A DNA stretch of 64,000 nucleotides from Bacillota bacterium. GTDB taxonomy: Bacteria > Bacillota > Clostridia > Christensenellales > SZUA-584. A program made the position numbers and the translations under genes. The stretch covers positions 119,222 to 183,221 of the forward strand of contig JAEYLC010000033.1 in assembly GCA_023461435.1 (NCBI GenBank). The letters run 5' to 3'. Shown one piece after another: positions 41,870 through 50,104 of the stretch; position 1 is the first letter of the stretch, and each line of letters starts with the position of its first letter. A model generated the notes under the pieces. That model did not search any database. It worked only from the letters and a program-made list of their open reading frames with translations, and was not told the DNA's origin.

Positions 41870-42373
41870 ATAACATGATAATAACAGAACGACGATAATA
41901 TTTCAATATTTATTAAAAATTTTACCAGTCATATTTTTAATACCTATATCGTTGATTTTGATTATAAAAAATCAGCATAATTAAATAAGATAAGAAGAAA
42001 AAATAAATAAACAATAGAAATAGTGAGTATAGGATATGAGAATAATAATAATTAGATAATATATAAATTTGTTATTAAATATAGCTCATTACGGCTATTG
42101 TGATAAACAATGCACCAATAATAAAATTTAACCACACATTGCTCAGCCGTTTGAAAAAACAGCGCGTGATCAAAAATAGGAATTACGCCAGTATGCAGCA
42201 ATTGTGTACGACAAATATGAAGCTGATAGACGACGGCACCGGCCATGAGGCGGATGTTTTAAAAGGATTATACAGCCAGTCTTGTGAGACGGATTCTGCC
42301 TGTAAGATATTGGGGAGCTCTTCCCTTCTATAATAAAGTTTGGCCGCAAACTATAATAAAACTGGAGGAAAAA

Positions 42374-43570
42374 ATGAAGAAACTAAAATCTCTTGGTGCA
42401 ATTCTGCTCTGCATTGTGATGCTGGCAGGGATTCTCTCGGCATGCAGCCCGCAAGGCCCCAACGAAGCTCCTGCACAGACTTCTGCCGAAGCTTCGACTG
42501 AGGCATCAACCGATTCATCTGCCGAAGCGCCGACAGAAAGTGCGGACGGCGGTTACAGGATCGGGCTGTCCACGGCTGTTTGGGGCAACACTTGGTCTGC
42601 CGCTTACGTGAAGGACTTTGAAGAAGCAGCAGAAGATTACAAAGCCCAGGGCCTCATTTCCGATTATCAGGTTGCGACAAGCGCTTCGGATTTGACGCAG
42701 CAGATCAACGACTGCACCGCCATGATCAACAAAGGCTTGGATGCGCTGCTGATATGGCCGGTGTCGGCTGAAGGAATCAAGCCCATCGTTGATCTTGCGA
42801 AGGAAAAAGGCGTGCTGGTTTTAACCTGCAATGATCCCGCGGCTTTTGAAGGGACATACGGCGTATTCAGCAACAACGAAGCCTTTATGAAAATCATCAC
42901 CAATTGGTTCGTTGAGCAGCTGGGCGGAAAGGGAGACATCATCCAGATTGCCGGTATATTCGGACATCCGGCCAATGAACCCCGTCAAGCCGTTGTGGAC
43001 GGCATACTCGCCGATTATCCGGACATCAAAACGCTTGCGACCGGCGAGGGAAAATACTCCGCCACCGAAGCTCAGTCTGTGATGACCACGTTCCTGTCGA
43101 CATACAGCAAAATCGACGGTGTGCTGACTCAGGACGTGATGAGCGTTGGCATACTGAACGCTTATAAGAACGCGGGGATAGAGCCCACGCTTGTAACGGG
43201 CGACTACACGAAAGAGTACATTGACATGTGGGCATCCATGCCGAACCTGAATTCAATCACGGTAACGGTCAGCCCCGGGATCATCAAGGATGCATTGGGT
43301 ATTGCGCTGGACCTGCTGCAGGGCAAGACGTTTAAAGACGGTGTGCTTCAGCCGAATCCGATGAACCCTGATCTCGTCAACACAATCATCAGAGACCCCG
43401 CATACGTGGTGACGCGCGAAGGCGACCAGAATGCGCCGTGGATGGAGGGCCTCAACGGTTCAAAGGCCATTACGCTTGACCAGGCTGTTGACCTCGTTAA
43501 AGACATGGAGAACACCGACTGCCTGGACGGCTGGCTGTCGCAGGATGAGATCCACGCGTACTTCAACTAG
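42374..43570 (+). CDS. Sugar ABC transporter substrate-binding lipoprotein, ribose/galactose type
   Basis: A 398-residue exported protein. ATG 42374 after GGAGG is the start; the frame upstream to 42284 is spurious. The lipobox LSAC places the lipid-modified cysteine near residue 24, followed by an Ala/Ser/Glu linker. The mature part begins YRIGLSTAVWGNTWS, and the later VLTQDV segment belongs to the RbsB/periplasmic-binding-protein-4 fold. It is the first gene of a five-gene unit with RbsA- and RbsC-type partners. The ligand is probably a monosaccharide or sugar derivative; the UlaG-like last gene hints at a sugar acid or lactone. Confidence 0.9.
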   Translation: MKKLKSLGAILLCIVMLAGILSACSPQGPNEAPAQTSAEASTEASTDSSAEAPTESADGGYRIGLSTAVWGNTWSAAYVKDFEEAAEDYKAQGLISDYQVATSASDLTQQINDCTAMINKGLDALLIWPVSAEGIKPIVDLAKEKGVLVLTCNDPAAFEGTYGVFSNNEAFMKIITNWFVEQLGGKGDIIQIAGIFGHPANEPRQAVVDGILADYPDIKTLATGEGKYSATEAQSVMTTFLSTYSKIDGVLTQDVMSVGILNAYKNAGIEPTLVTGDYTKEYIDMWASMPNLNSITVTVSPGIIKDALGIALDLLQGKTFKDGVLQPNPMNPDLVNTIIRDPAYVVTREGDQNAPWMEGLNGSKAITLDQAVDLVKDMENTDCLDGWLSQDEIHAYFN

Positions 43571-43596
43571 TATCCGAAAATAAAAAACGATGGGCA

Positions 43597-43620
43597 GGGC
43601 TTGCAGGTATCTGCAAGCCC
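43597..43620 (+). terminator. Hairpin after binding-protein gene (attenuator-like)
   Basis: GGGCTTGCAG (43597-43606), loop GTAT, CTGCAAGCCC (43611-43620). The perfect 10-base stem has only TTG after it. It lies 27 bases after the binding-protein stop and 29 bases before the ATPase start, so it probably protects the upstream message or partly limits read-through. Confidence 0.65.
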
Positions 43621-43649
43621 TTGCACATACAATTGCGCAGGAGATAATA

Positions 43650-45155
43650 ATGGATCTTGAATTTAAAAACATCTCCAAATTATACGGCGGCATCCATGCG
43701 TTGAAAAACGCAAGCCTTTTGTTGTCAAGCGGCGATGTCAGAGCGCTGCTGGGTGGCAACGGCTCCGGCAAATCCACGTTGATCAAGGTGGCGTCCGGTC
43801 TTGTCAAACCAGACGAGGGAGAAGTATTGATTGATGGCGGCAAAGTCGCCATTCATTCGCCCAAGGCCGCAAAGCGGCTCAGAATCGTGGCGACCTCTCA
43901 GGAGCTCAGCATATTGCCGAATTTGACCGTCGGAGAAAATATCACACTCTGCAATATGCCCACGCATAACGGTATATTCACGAACCGCAGCGTTGTGCGG
44001 CAGGAGACTCAAAGCATACTTGAAAAGCTTGGTCTCGGCGGCGATATCGATACGCCGGTTCGGGATCTGCCTATTAACAAGAAGTATTTGATTGAATTCG
44101 GCAAAGCCATCTTTCAGGATTTTGACATACTTTTGATAGACGAAATCACGTCGGCTCTTTATCGTGAGGACGTTGAAATCGTCAAAGCAATTATTAAACA
44201 ATACAAAGAACAGGGAAAGATCATTTTATTTGTTTCACACCGCATGTCTGAGATATTTTCTATCTGCGACACGGTGACCGTGATGCGCAACGGGGAGATT
44301 ATATCCACATTCGAACTGAGCCAGACGGACAGCAGCATGCTGCTCACGGATATGACGGGAAAGAGTGATGTAAGCCCGGAATGTGCTGCCGGCAAGGAAC
44401 CGGAACCGGCCTGCAATGCGGCCTCCGGGAAGAAGGATATACTGCTGTCGGTAAAAGACCTGAAGATAAAAAGCTACGGTACCCACATCGATTTGGACGT
44501 GTCAAGAGGAGAGATCATCGGTGTGGCCGGCCTGCAGGGGCACGGGCAGTCTGATATCGTCATGTCCTTGTTCGGTTTGTCCGATCCGGTGGATATCGAA
44601 CTGGAAGGCAGACACGTGCGCATTGATAACCCCAAGCATTCCGTAAAGCAGGGCCTCGCTTATGTGTCCGGCGACCGCGGAAGAGACGGCAGCTTTAAGA
44701 GTCATGATCTTTCGGAGAATATCAAGGTCGTTCAGGAATTGGTGCTGAAAAAGAAGACGAACGCATTAGAGATATTAAAGCAGCTCAACGTCAAATACGG
44801 AACGGCCAGACAAAAAATCACATCGCTTTCGGGCGGGAATCAGCAGAAGGTTATTTTGGGGCGCTGGATTCACACCAATCCGCTGCTGCTGCTTGCGAAC
44901 GACCCTTCAAAGGGTATCGATGTGAAGGCGAGAAGCGAGCTCCGGGAAATTTTATGGGCGCTGGCGGAAAAGGGCATGTCGATGGTTTTTGTTTCGAGCG
45001 ATGAGGACGAGCTTGTGAGCCTGTGCGCAAACAAGCAAAATGCGCGCGTGATCGTGCTGTACGAGGGCGCAATCGCCGCCACACTGAAGGGGAGCCAGGT
45101 CACGCGTGACAATATCATCGTTGCATCCCTTGGGAAGGGGGCTCATCATTCATGA
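43650..45155 (+). CDS. Sugar ABC transporter ATPase with two nucleotide-binding domains, RbsA-like
   Basis: A 501-residue tandem ATPase from ATG 43650 after GGAG; the frame from 43590 includes the hairpin and is rejected. Domain 1 has Walker A GGNGSGKST and Walker B LLIDEITSAL. The place of its signature motif is taken by LPINKKYLIEFGKA, which lacks any LSGGQ-like wording. Domain 2 has the degenerate P-loop usual in RbsA/MglA, the signature LSGGNQQKVILGRW, and NDPSKGIDVKAR. One functional site per protein is normal for this family, but the extra loss in domain 1 is unusual. It overlaps the first permease by four bases. Confidence 0.9.
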   Translation: MDLEFKNISKLYGGIHALKNASLLLSSGDVRALLGGNGSGKSTLIKVASGLVKPDEGEVLIDGGKVAIHSPKAAKRLRIVATSQELSILPNLTVGENITLCNMPTHNGIFTNRSVVRQETQSILEKLGLGGDIDTPVRDLPINKKYLIEFGKAIFQDFDILLIDEITSALYREDVEIVKAIIKQYKEQGKIILFVSHRMSEIFSICDTVTVMRNGEIISTFELSQTDSSMLLTDMTGKSDVSPECAAGKEPEPACNAASGKKDILLSVKDLKIKSYGTHIDLDVSRGEIIGVAGLQGHGQSDIVMSLFGLSDPVDIELEGRHVRIDNPKHSVKQGLAYVSGDRGRDGSFKSHDLSENIKVVQELVLKKKTNALEILKQLNVKYGTARQKITSLSGGNQQKVILGRWIHTNPLLLLANDPSKGIDVKARSELREILWALAEKGMSMVFVSSDEDELVSLCANKQNARVIVLYEGAIAATLKGSQVTRDNIIVASLGKGAHHS

Positions 45156-46165
45156 AACCGAATCGTTTCTTAAATGCAATAAAAGGATACGCAAAGTCAA
45201 CCTCCGCTCCGGCCGTCTATTTGTTCATCGTTGCGTCGCTGTTCGTCGCTTTTTTTACAAGCGCGAATTTTGACCTCGCATATGCGCAAAGCTTCCTGAA
45301 TAACAACATCACACTGATATGCCTGTGTATCGGTGAAGGTCTTGTGGTGCTGACCGGAGGCATAGATATTTCTCTTGGGTCAATGGTCTCGATGTGCAAT
45401 GTGCTGATCGTGACATTGATCAACGGGGGGATGCCTGTCGGGGTGGCCATTGTGGTCATGCTGGCGGCAGCGGTGATTGCGGGCGGTATCAACGGAATCA
45501 TGGTGGGCGTCATGCGCATCAATCCTCTGCTCACCACGTATGCCACGTCAATCATTTATGGCGGCATTGCGCTCGTGATTACGCGCACGCCCATATTCCT
45601 CCATACGACCGTGCTGTCGGATTTCTACTTGCTCGAGCTGTTTGAATTTCTGCCGCTGAACCTGATATTTATACTGATACCGTATGCGTTGTGGAAAATT
45701 TTCAAGCGGACTCCCGCGGGGACCCACCTGTACGCCGTGGGAGAGAACGAGTACAGCGCCTATTCGTCCGGGATCAATGTGGTGGGAATCAAGGTCATCG
45801 TCTATTGCTTTTCCGGGCTGACGGCGGGCATCGGCGCACTGGCCATCACCAGCATGATACAGGGCGGAAATCCGCTGCTTGGCGAATCCATGTCGCTAAC
45901 GGCCGTTTCAGCGGTGGTTATCGGCGGCATTTCTCTTTCCGGCGGAAAAGGAGATCTTGGCGGCGGTATATTCGGTTGCATGTTTTTATTCATGCTGTCC
46001 AATATCATCATCTTCCTGGGCGTCAATACGTTCTGGCAGGAACTGCTGAAGACGCTGATACTGCTGATTACCGTTGTGATTTCTGTGCTGCTTTCTGATG
46101 AACAGGAAAGAACAAAGATAAAGAAAGGGCTTGGATATGTTAGAAAACCAATTGGCTCCAAGTAA
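45152..46165 (+). CDS. Sugar ABC transporter permease, RbsC-like (first)
   Basis: A 337-residue membrane protein with eight to ten spans. The motif GGIDISLGSMVSM near residue 70 and the later GGISLSGGKGDLGG segment are hallmarks of RbsC/BPD-transp-2 permeases. It overlaps the ATPase by four bases and the second permease by about 29. Two different permeases imply a heterodimeric channel. Confidence 0.92.
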   Translation: MKPNRFLNAIKGYAKSTSAPAVYLFIVASLFVAFFTSANFDLAYAQSFLNNNITLICLCIGEGLVVLTGGIDISLGSMVSMCNVLIVTLINGGMPVGVAIVVMLAAAVIAGGINGIMVGVMRINPLLTTYATSIIYGGIALVITRTPIFLHTTVLSDFYLLELFEFLPLNLIFILIPYALWKIFKRTPAGTHLYAVGENEYSAYSSGINVVGIKVIVYCFSGLTAGIGALAITSMIQGGNPLLGESMSLTAVSAVVIGGISLSGGKGDLGGGIFGCMFLFMLSNIIIFLGVNTFWQELLKTLILLITVVISVLLSDEQERTKIKKGLGYVRKPIGSK

Positions 46166-47111
46166 GCGGTCGTTCGGGAAACTGAAATTGATGCTTCCGT
46201 CTGTCATAGCGATTGTCGTTTTGATGGCCGGGGGGAATTTCATCGCTCCCGGATTCATCTCCATTAACAATGTCAGCAGTATATTGATGACATCGAGTTT
46301 ACTTGCGCTGATGTCCATTTCGCAAAATACGGTGGTCATTGCGGGCAATAACGGCATTGACCTTTCCATTGGAGCCACGGCATCCTGCACAGCGCTGATT
46401 TGTCCTTTGCTGCCCATGGATAACGTTTGGCAATTGCTTGTCGCTGTGCTGGCGGCGCTGCTGATCGGGGCGCTTTTCGGTCTGGCCAATGGCTTTTTCA
46501 TCGGCTTTGTGAGGATACCGGCTCTTATTATGACGCTGATAACCAGTAGTGTGATCAGTGGCACGATCATGGTGCTGACGAAAGGTCAGCCCTCGGCGCA
46601 TATCAGCAGCCTGTTAAAATCCCTGAGCGACAATCTGATTCCGCCGATTCGTAATCTGACGCTTGTTGTTTTTATCATCATTGTCATCGCTGAGTTGCTG
46701 CTGTCCAAAACGCGGCCGGGGCGGATGCTTAAAATCGTAGGCGACAATTTCAACGCTGCAAGAATAAGCGGAATCAATGTCAGGGCCGTGCTGGTCATGT
46801 CGTATATCGTCAGCGGCGCGGTGGCAGGCCTGATGGGGCTTTTAATCGTCGGCTATGCGGGAAGCACAACGTTGAATATGGCTGAGAGCTATACGCTGCT
46901 GTCCCTCGCCGCGATCACGATCGGCGGAACAAATCTCTCGGGCGGACAGGGCAGTTATATAAACGGCGCTCTTGGAGCCATCGTCATCATAGAACTGAAC
47001 AGCATTCTTCAGGCATTAAATATGGATCAGGGCATGCGTTTTATCATTCAGGGCGGGCTGCTCCTTATCATCATGGTATTTAATGTTAGAGGGGCGAAGC
47101 TTAGATCATAA
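46137..47111 (+). CDS. Sugar ABC transporter permease, RbsC-like (second)
   Basis: A 324-residue membrane protein. ATG 46137 with AAAGGG seven bases upstream is preferred over TTG 46131. The NNGIDLSIGATASC motif near residue 75 and GGTNLSGGQGSYINGALGA near 262 mark it as a paralogue of the preceding permease. The start lies inside the upstream gene, so translation is coupled. Confidence 0.91.
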   Translation: MLENQLAPSKRSFGKLKLMLPSVIAIVVLMAGGNFIAPGFISINNVSSILMTSSLLALMSISQNTVVIAGNNGIDLSIGATASCTALICPLLPMDNVWQLLVAVLAALLIGALFGLANGFFIGFVRIPALIMTLITSSVISGTIMVLTKGQPSAHISSLLKSLSDNLIPPIRNLTLVVFIIIVIAELLLSKTRPGRMLKIVGDNFNAARISGINVRAVLVMSYIVSGAVAGLMGLLIVGYAGSTTLNMAESYTLLSLAAITIGGTNLSGGQGSYINGALGAIVIIELNSILQALNMDQGMRFIIQGGLLLIIMVFNVRGAKLRS

Positions 47112-47141
47112 TTTGCACACAGATTCAAAAGGAGAGCAGCT

Positions 47142-47996
47142 TTGAGGATAGACTATAATTTACAGGCCAAAGCACCGGAACCAATCCCCATGACTTCGGC
47201 CGATTTTGAGATGTTTGACGGTACAGCCGTCTATTGGCTGACGAGCGCGGGGGTCATGCTGAACAGTCATGGCACGGTCATCATTGTGGACCCGATACTG
47301 AGCTTTATATCCGAAGATCCGCTGCTGAGCGAGGTCGAGGGCACGCCGCAATATACAAAGCCGCCGATCGCGGCCAAAGATATCGTCAGGGCAGACGCCA
47401 TTTTGTATACGCATGCGGATGCGGATCATTTGGGTGAAGTCACGGTAAAGCGGCTGAATAAGCTGGGCGTTGTGTTCCACGGTACGCAAAAAGTCAGGGA
47501 AAGGCTGATGGAAATCGGTGTACCGGATGAGCGCATCGTGGCTCACGCGCCAAGGGAGAGCTTTCAAATCGGATGCGTCAAGGTACAGATGACGGCGGCG
47601 GATCATCCGTGGCAGGCGGAATTTCCTGAAACGGAGTCATATATCTACAAGCCGGAGGATTGCTGCGGCTACAAATTCTATACGCCGGACGGAGTGGTTT
47701 GGGACCCGGGCGACAGCAAGCTGTTGGACGAGCATTTTGATAATGAAGATGTGAATCTGCTGTTTATGGATTTTGAAGACAACTCGCCGTTGCACCATTT
47801 CGGCACGGAGAATGCGCTGAAACTCGTCAATCATCTGATTCACGCGGATATCATCATGTTCCACTGGGGCACCTTTTATGCGCCCGAAAAATCCTGGTAT
47901 GCCGCGGACCCAGGTAAAGTGCGCGACCGGATCGCGGGAAAGGAACGTTTTATAGAGCCGCATCCGGGCGAAAAGGTGATAATAAATTACAGGTAA
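47142..47996 (+). CDS. UlaG-like metallo-beta-lactamase-fold hydrolase
   Basis: A 284-residue protein starting at TTG 47142 with AAGGAGAG upstream. The metal-binding signature is THADADHLGE near residues 89-98 (H-x-D-x-D-H, the second His of the usual HxHxDH replaced by Asp). Asp in VVWDPGDS and a late histidine in FHWGTF complete a plausible site. The closest well-known relative is UlaG, the ascorbate-6-phosphate lactonase, also a member of the beta-lactamase-like superfamily. Ending a ribose-type transporter operon, it may open a lactone or cleave a phosphoester of the imported sugar. The reaction is not established. Confidence 0.78.
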   Translation: MRIDYNLQAKAPEPIPMTSADFEMFDGTAVYWLTSAGVMLNSHGTVIIVDPILSFISEDPLLSEVEGTPQYTKPPIAAKDIVRADAILYTHADADHLGEVTVKRLNKLGVVFHGTQKVRERLMEIGVPDERIVAHAPRESFQIGCVKVQMTAADHPWQAEFPETESYIYKPEDCCGYKFYTPDGVVWDPGDSKLLDEHFDNEDVNLLFMDFEDNSPLHHFGTENALKLVNHLIHADIIMFHWGTFYAPEKSWYAADPGKVRDRIAGKERFIEPHPGEKVIINYR

Positions 47997-48034
47997 CAAG
48001 CATCAGAGGCAGGGCATTACTTGGTAAAACTGCG

Positions 48035-48078
48035 ATACCAGAAGCGGGACGGTTTAAACGGGCTGTCCCGTTTTGGTA
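48035..48078 (+). terminator. Terminator between sugar operon and PP2C gene
   Basis: ATACCA then AGCGGGAC (48035-48050) pairs with GTCCCGTTTTGGTAT (48064-48078), the T-rich bulge giving a U-run. It separates the plus-strand sugar operon from the minus-strand phosphatase. Confidence 0.7.
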
Positions 48079-48177
48079 TTTAAGAACGGCTGCAGCCGAA
48101 GGGCTCTCCCCGATTTGTCTGGCAGTTGAGGAACTATGGACATCGAATAAGCAGCAGGATATTTCGCCAATTTGTTG

Positions 48178-48924
48178 TCATTTCTGATTGATTTGAATGG
48201 CAATGACAGAGATATTGTCCTTTTCACTATTGAGCTTGGCTTGATGAACAATGTTAGAGCAAATCGATGGCATGTCAGGCGAACTGTTAATGATTCGTTT
48301 TAAATTCTCGTTATTGATCGTTTTGTAAGCGCCGTCGCTGCACAAAAGGTAGATATCACCTCTGCCTACAGGAAGGACCGAATAAAGAGGGTGAATCGTA
48401 TCTTTATACCCAAGGCATTCAGTCAGTACGCTTTTTTGAATGATTTTTCCGCCGGACTCTGTGTTTATCAAGCATGAATGGTCTTTTGTCAGCATCTGAA
48501 AGCTCGAACCGACCATCCCGCGGCGAAGACGATATATCCTGCTGTCGCCGATGTGCGCGATGTAGCATTCACTTTGAAAAATCGCCAGAGTGGAAAGAGT
48601 TGTGGCCATTTTGATTCCCTGCTGCATGGAGAGTGCCCTGATATCCGCATTTGTTTTCTCAAAACAAGCTTTTAAGGAGTCTTGAAGCTCCTCCCGGCGA
48701 ATCTGACATTTGCAGATATAATTCCACCAGGCCGCCATGTTATCGGTGGCGATGCGGCTCGCGGCATCGCCGTTCATTAAACCGCCGACCCCGTCGGCGA
48801 CAGCGAAAACGCCGATGTTGCCGCCGTCAAGGTCATGGGCCTCATAGTAAATGCTGTCCTCGTTTTTTTTGTTTAATATTCCAGGATCAGTGAGCCCCGA
48901 AAAAGCTGTTGAAAATTCCTTCAT
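48178..48924 (-). CDS. PP2C-family Ser/Thr protein phosphatase
   Basis: A 248-residue soluble phosphatase. The ATG at 48924 with AAGGTGAG upstream is preferred over the GTG two codons earlier, which lies in that ribosome binding site. Metal-binding motifs are in order: ADGVGG near residue 43, GDSRIYRL near 127, a C-S-D-G segment near 190, and the terminal DNISVIAIQ. It resembles PrpC/Stp, which reverses the work of bacterial Ser/Thr kinases. As last gene of the operon that begins with the kinase, it is the obvious counter-enzyme for phosphothreonine marks read by the adjacent FHA protein. Confidence 0.93.
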   Translation of the reverse strand: MKEFSTAFSGLTDPGILNKKNEDSIYYEAHDLDGGNIGVFAVADGVGGLMNGDAASRIATDNMAAWWNYICKCQIRREELQDSLKACFEKTNADIRALSMQQGIKMATTLSTLAIFQSECYIAHIGDSRIYRLRRGMVGSSFQMLTKDHSCLINTESGGKIIQKSVLTECLGYKDTIHPLYSVLPVGRGDIYLLCSDGAYKTINNENLKRIINSSPDMPSICSNIVHQAKLNSEKDNISVIAIQINQK

Positions 48925-48933
48925 ACTCACCTT

Positions 48934-50082
48934 TTAAATGGATTTAATTATAAAATCACTGTTGGCAAGCCGAATCTTGTCCCCGGGGGCAATGCCGACC
49001 TGACGGTTAGGTTCAATTCGCGCGCCGTTGACGTATGTTCCGTTGGAGCTGCTTAAATCCGTGATAAAATATTTCTTGCCGGAAAATATGATTTTGCAAT
49101 GGATCCGGCTTATCGCTTTGTTGAATTGAATCAGTCCGTCCACCGAATCAAACTTTTTGCCAATGATAAAATCCTCTTTATTTATCACGATCTCAACTTT
49201 GACAGGGGTTTTGACGCCAACAAGCATGATGCTCGGCATGAACAAATCGTCAAGGATTTCCGTCGCGCCGCTGTCATTCGCCTGATAGACCGCTTTGACG
49301 GGCGGCTTGTTTTGCTTGGAAGCAAACAAGCCGAAAAAGCCCCCTTTTTTTGGGTTCGGCGCTTTGGTTGACTGCTGCGGGGAAACATCCGACGGCTGGC
49401 AAGCGTATCCTCCCCCTGAAACGATACCTCCGCTGTATTCTCTGTATTCCCGTGCCTTATAATCGGGTGTCATGCAGTTTTCAGAGCCTTGCGGCAGCTG
49501 AGAGTTAAGTGAAGACAATTGACCCGATCCGCTGTTAAGAAGCTCGCGGAGTTGTTCTATAGTAGAAACAGGGCTTTTTAAATACTCGCACAATGTACCC
49601 ACATATGCGCTCATAAGATTCGGATAATTGCTGATGGCGGCAAGGATATTGCTTTTCAGCTTGTTTTCAAAAACAATAAAACTATCGGGCTGCGAAAGCG
49701 TGCTGATCGGCAAATAAACCAGAGAAACCTTGTAATTGTTGCTGTCGATGAAAATCTTATCGAGCGACGTTTCAATGTTTTCACACTGCATAAAGCCATT
49801 GTTTTTCACCTCGATCACAACGTCCGCAAGATTTCGAAGCACTGCCAAAAACGCGTCGTGCTTGAGCTCGGACAGCAGGGAATCAAGAGATTTATAGCGC
49901 GAGATGTCATACAGCAGCTTGGTATCACCGTTGTGAAGCGTTTTCGCGCAACGAATGAACCCGTTTTTCTCCTGACTCAGTAAGACTTTATAGCCGGTCT
50001 GATAAAACAGGTCGGGCGTCGGGAGTATGTACGACAAGTTTTGCGAATCTCTGTATTCCCTGATTCCCATTGCATGGATCAT
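48934..50082 (-). CDS. FHA-domain protein with DUF6382-like N terminus
   Basis: A 382-residue soluble protein; AAGGGG precedes ATG 50082. Residues 1-180 resemble the DUF6382 domain seen before FHA domains in Bacillota. Residues 185-285 are a low-complexity linker holding SGATEILDD with Thr274. The C-terminal FHA domain (about 290-382) has the phosphothreonine-binding residues F-I-I-G-K, S-R-I-H and S-S-S-N-G-T-Y-V-N-G. The Thr274 motif is nearly the same as one in the small membrane protein at 54641, and may be a kinase target and FHA ligand. Expected role: phospho-dependent adaptor of the secretion or envelope machine. Ten bases separate it from the phosphatase gene. Confidence 0.87.
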   Translation of the reverse strand: MIHAMGIREYRDSQNLSYILPTPDLFYQTGYKVLLSQEKNGFIRCAKTLHNGDTKLLYDISRYKSLDSLLSELKHDAFLAVLRNLADVVIEVKNNGFMQCENIETSLDKIFIDSNNYKVSLVYLPISTLSQPDSFIVFENKLKSNILAAISNYPNLMSAYVGTLCEYLKSPVSTIEQLRELLNSGSGQLSSLNSQLPQGSENCMTPDYKAREYREYSGGIVSGGGYACQPSDVSPQQSTKAPNPKKGGFFGLFASKQNKPPVKAVYQANDSGATEILDDLFMPSIMLVGVKTPVKVEIVINKEDFIIGKKFDSVDGLIQFNKAISRIHCKIIFSGKKYFITDLSSSNGTYVNGARIEPNRQVGIAPGDKIRLANSDFIIKSI

Positions 50083-50104
50083 TTTATTACCCCTTATGTG
50101 TTAA

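Larger units (their letters stand above)
41709..42373. other. AT-rich divergent regulatory region, LacI to sugar operon
   Basis: 665 bases. Left end: two LacI-type palindromes (41737-41752, 41851-41869). The stretch at about 41870-42110 is extremely AT-rich. From 42111 to 42330 composition returns to normal and an open frame exists (ATG 42100 to 42333), but without a ribosome binding site or family match. No RNA gene was recognised. Confidence 0.6.

Noticed and set aside
42100..42333. 78-codon plus-strand frame upstream of the ribose-type binding protein
   Set aside because: No ribosome binding site and no family resemblance; it lies in a regulatory region. A decayed gene cannot be excluded.
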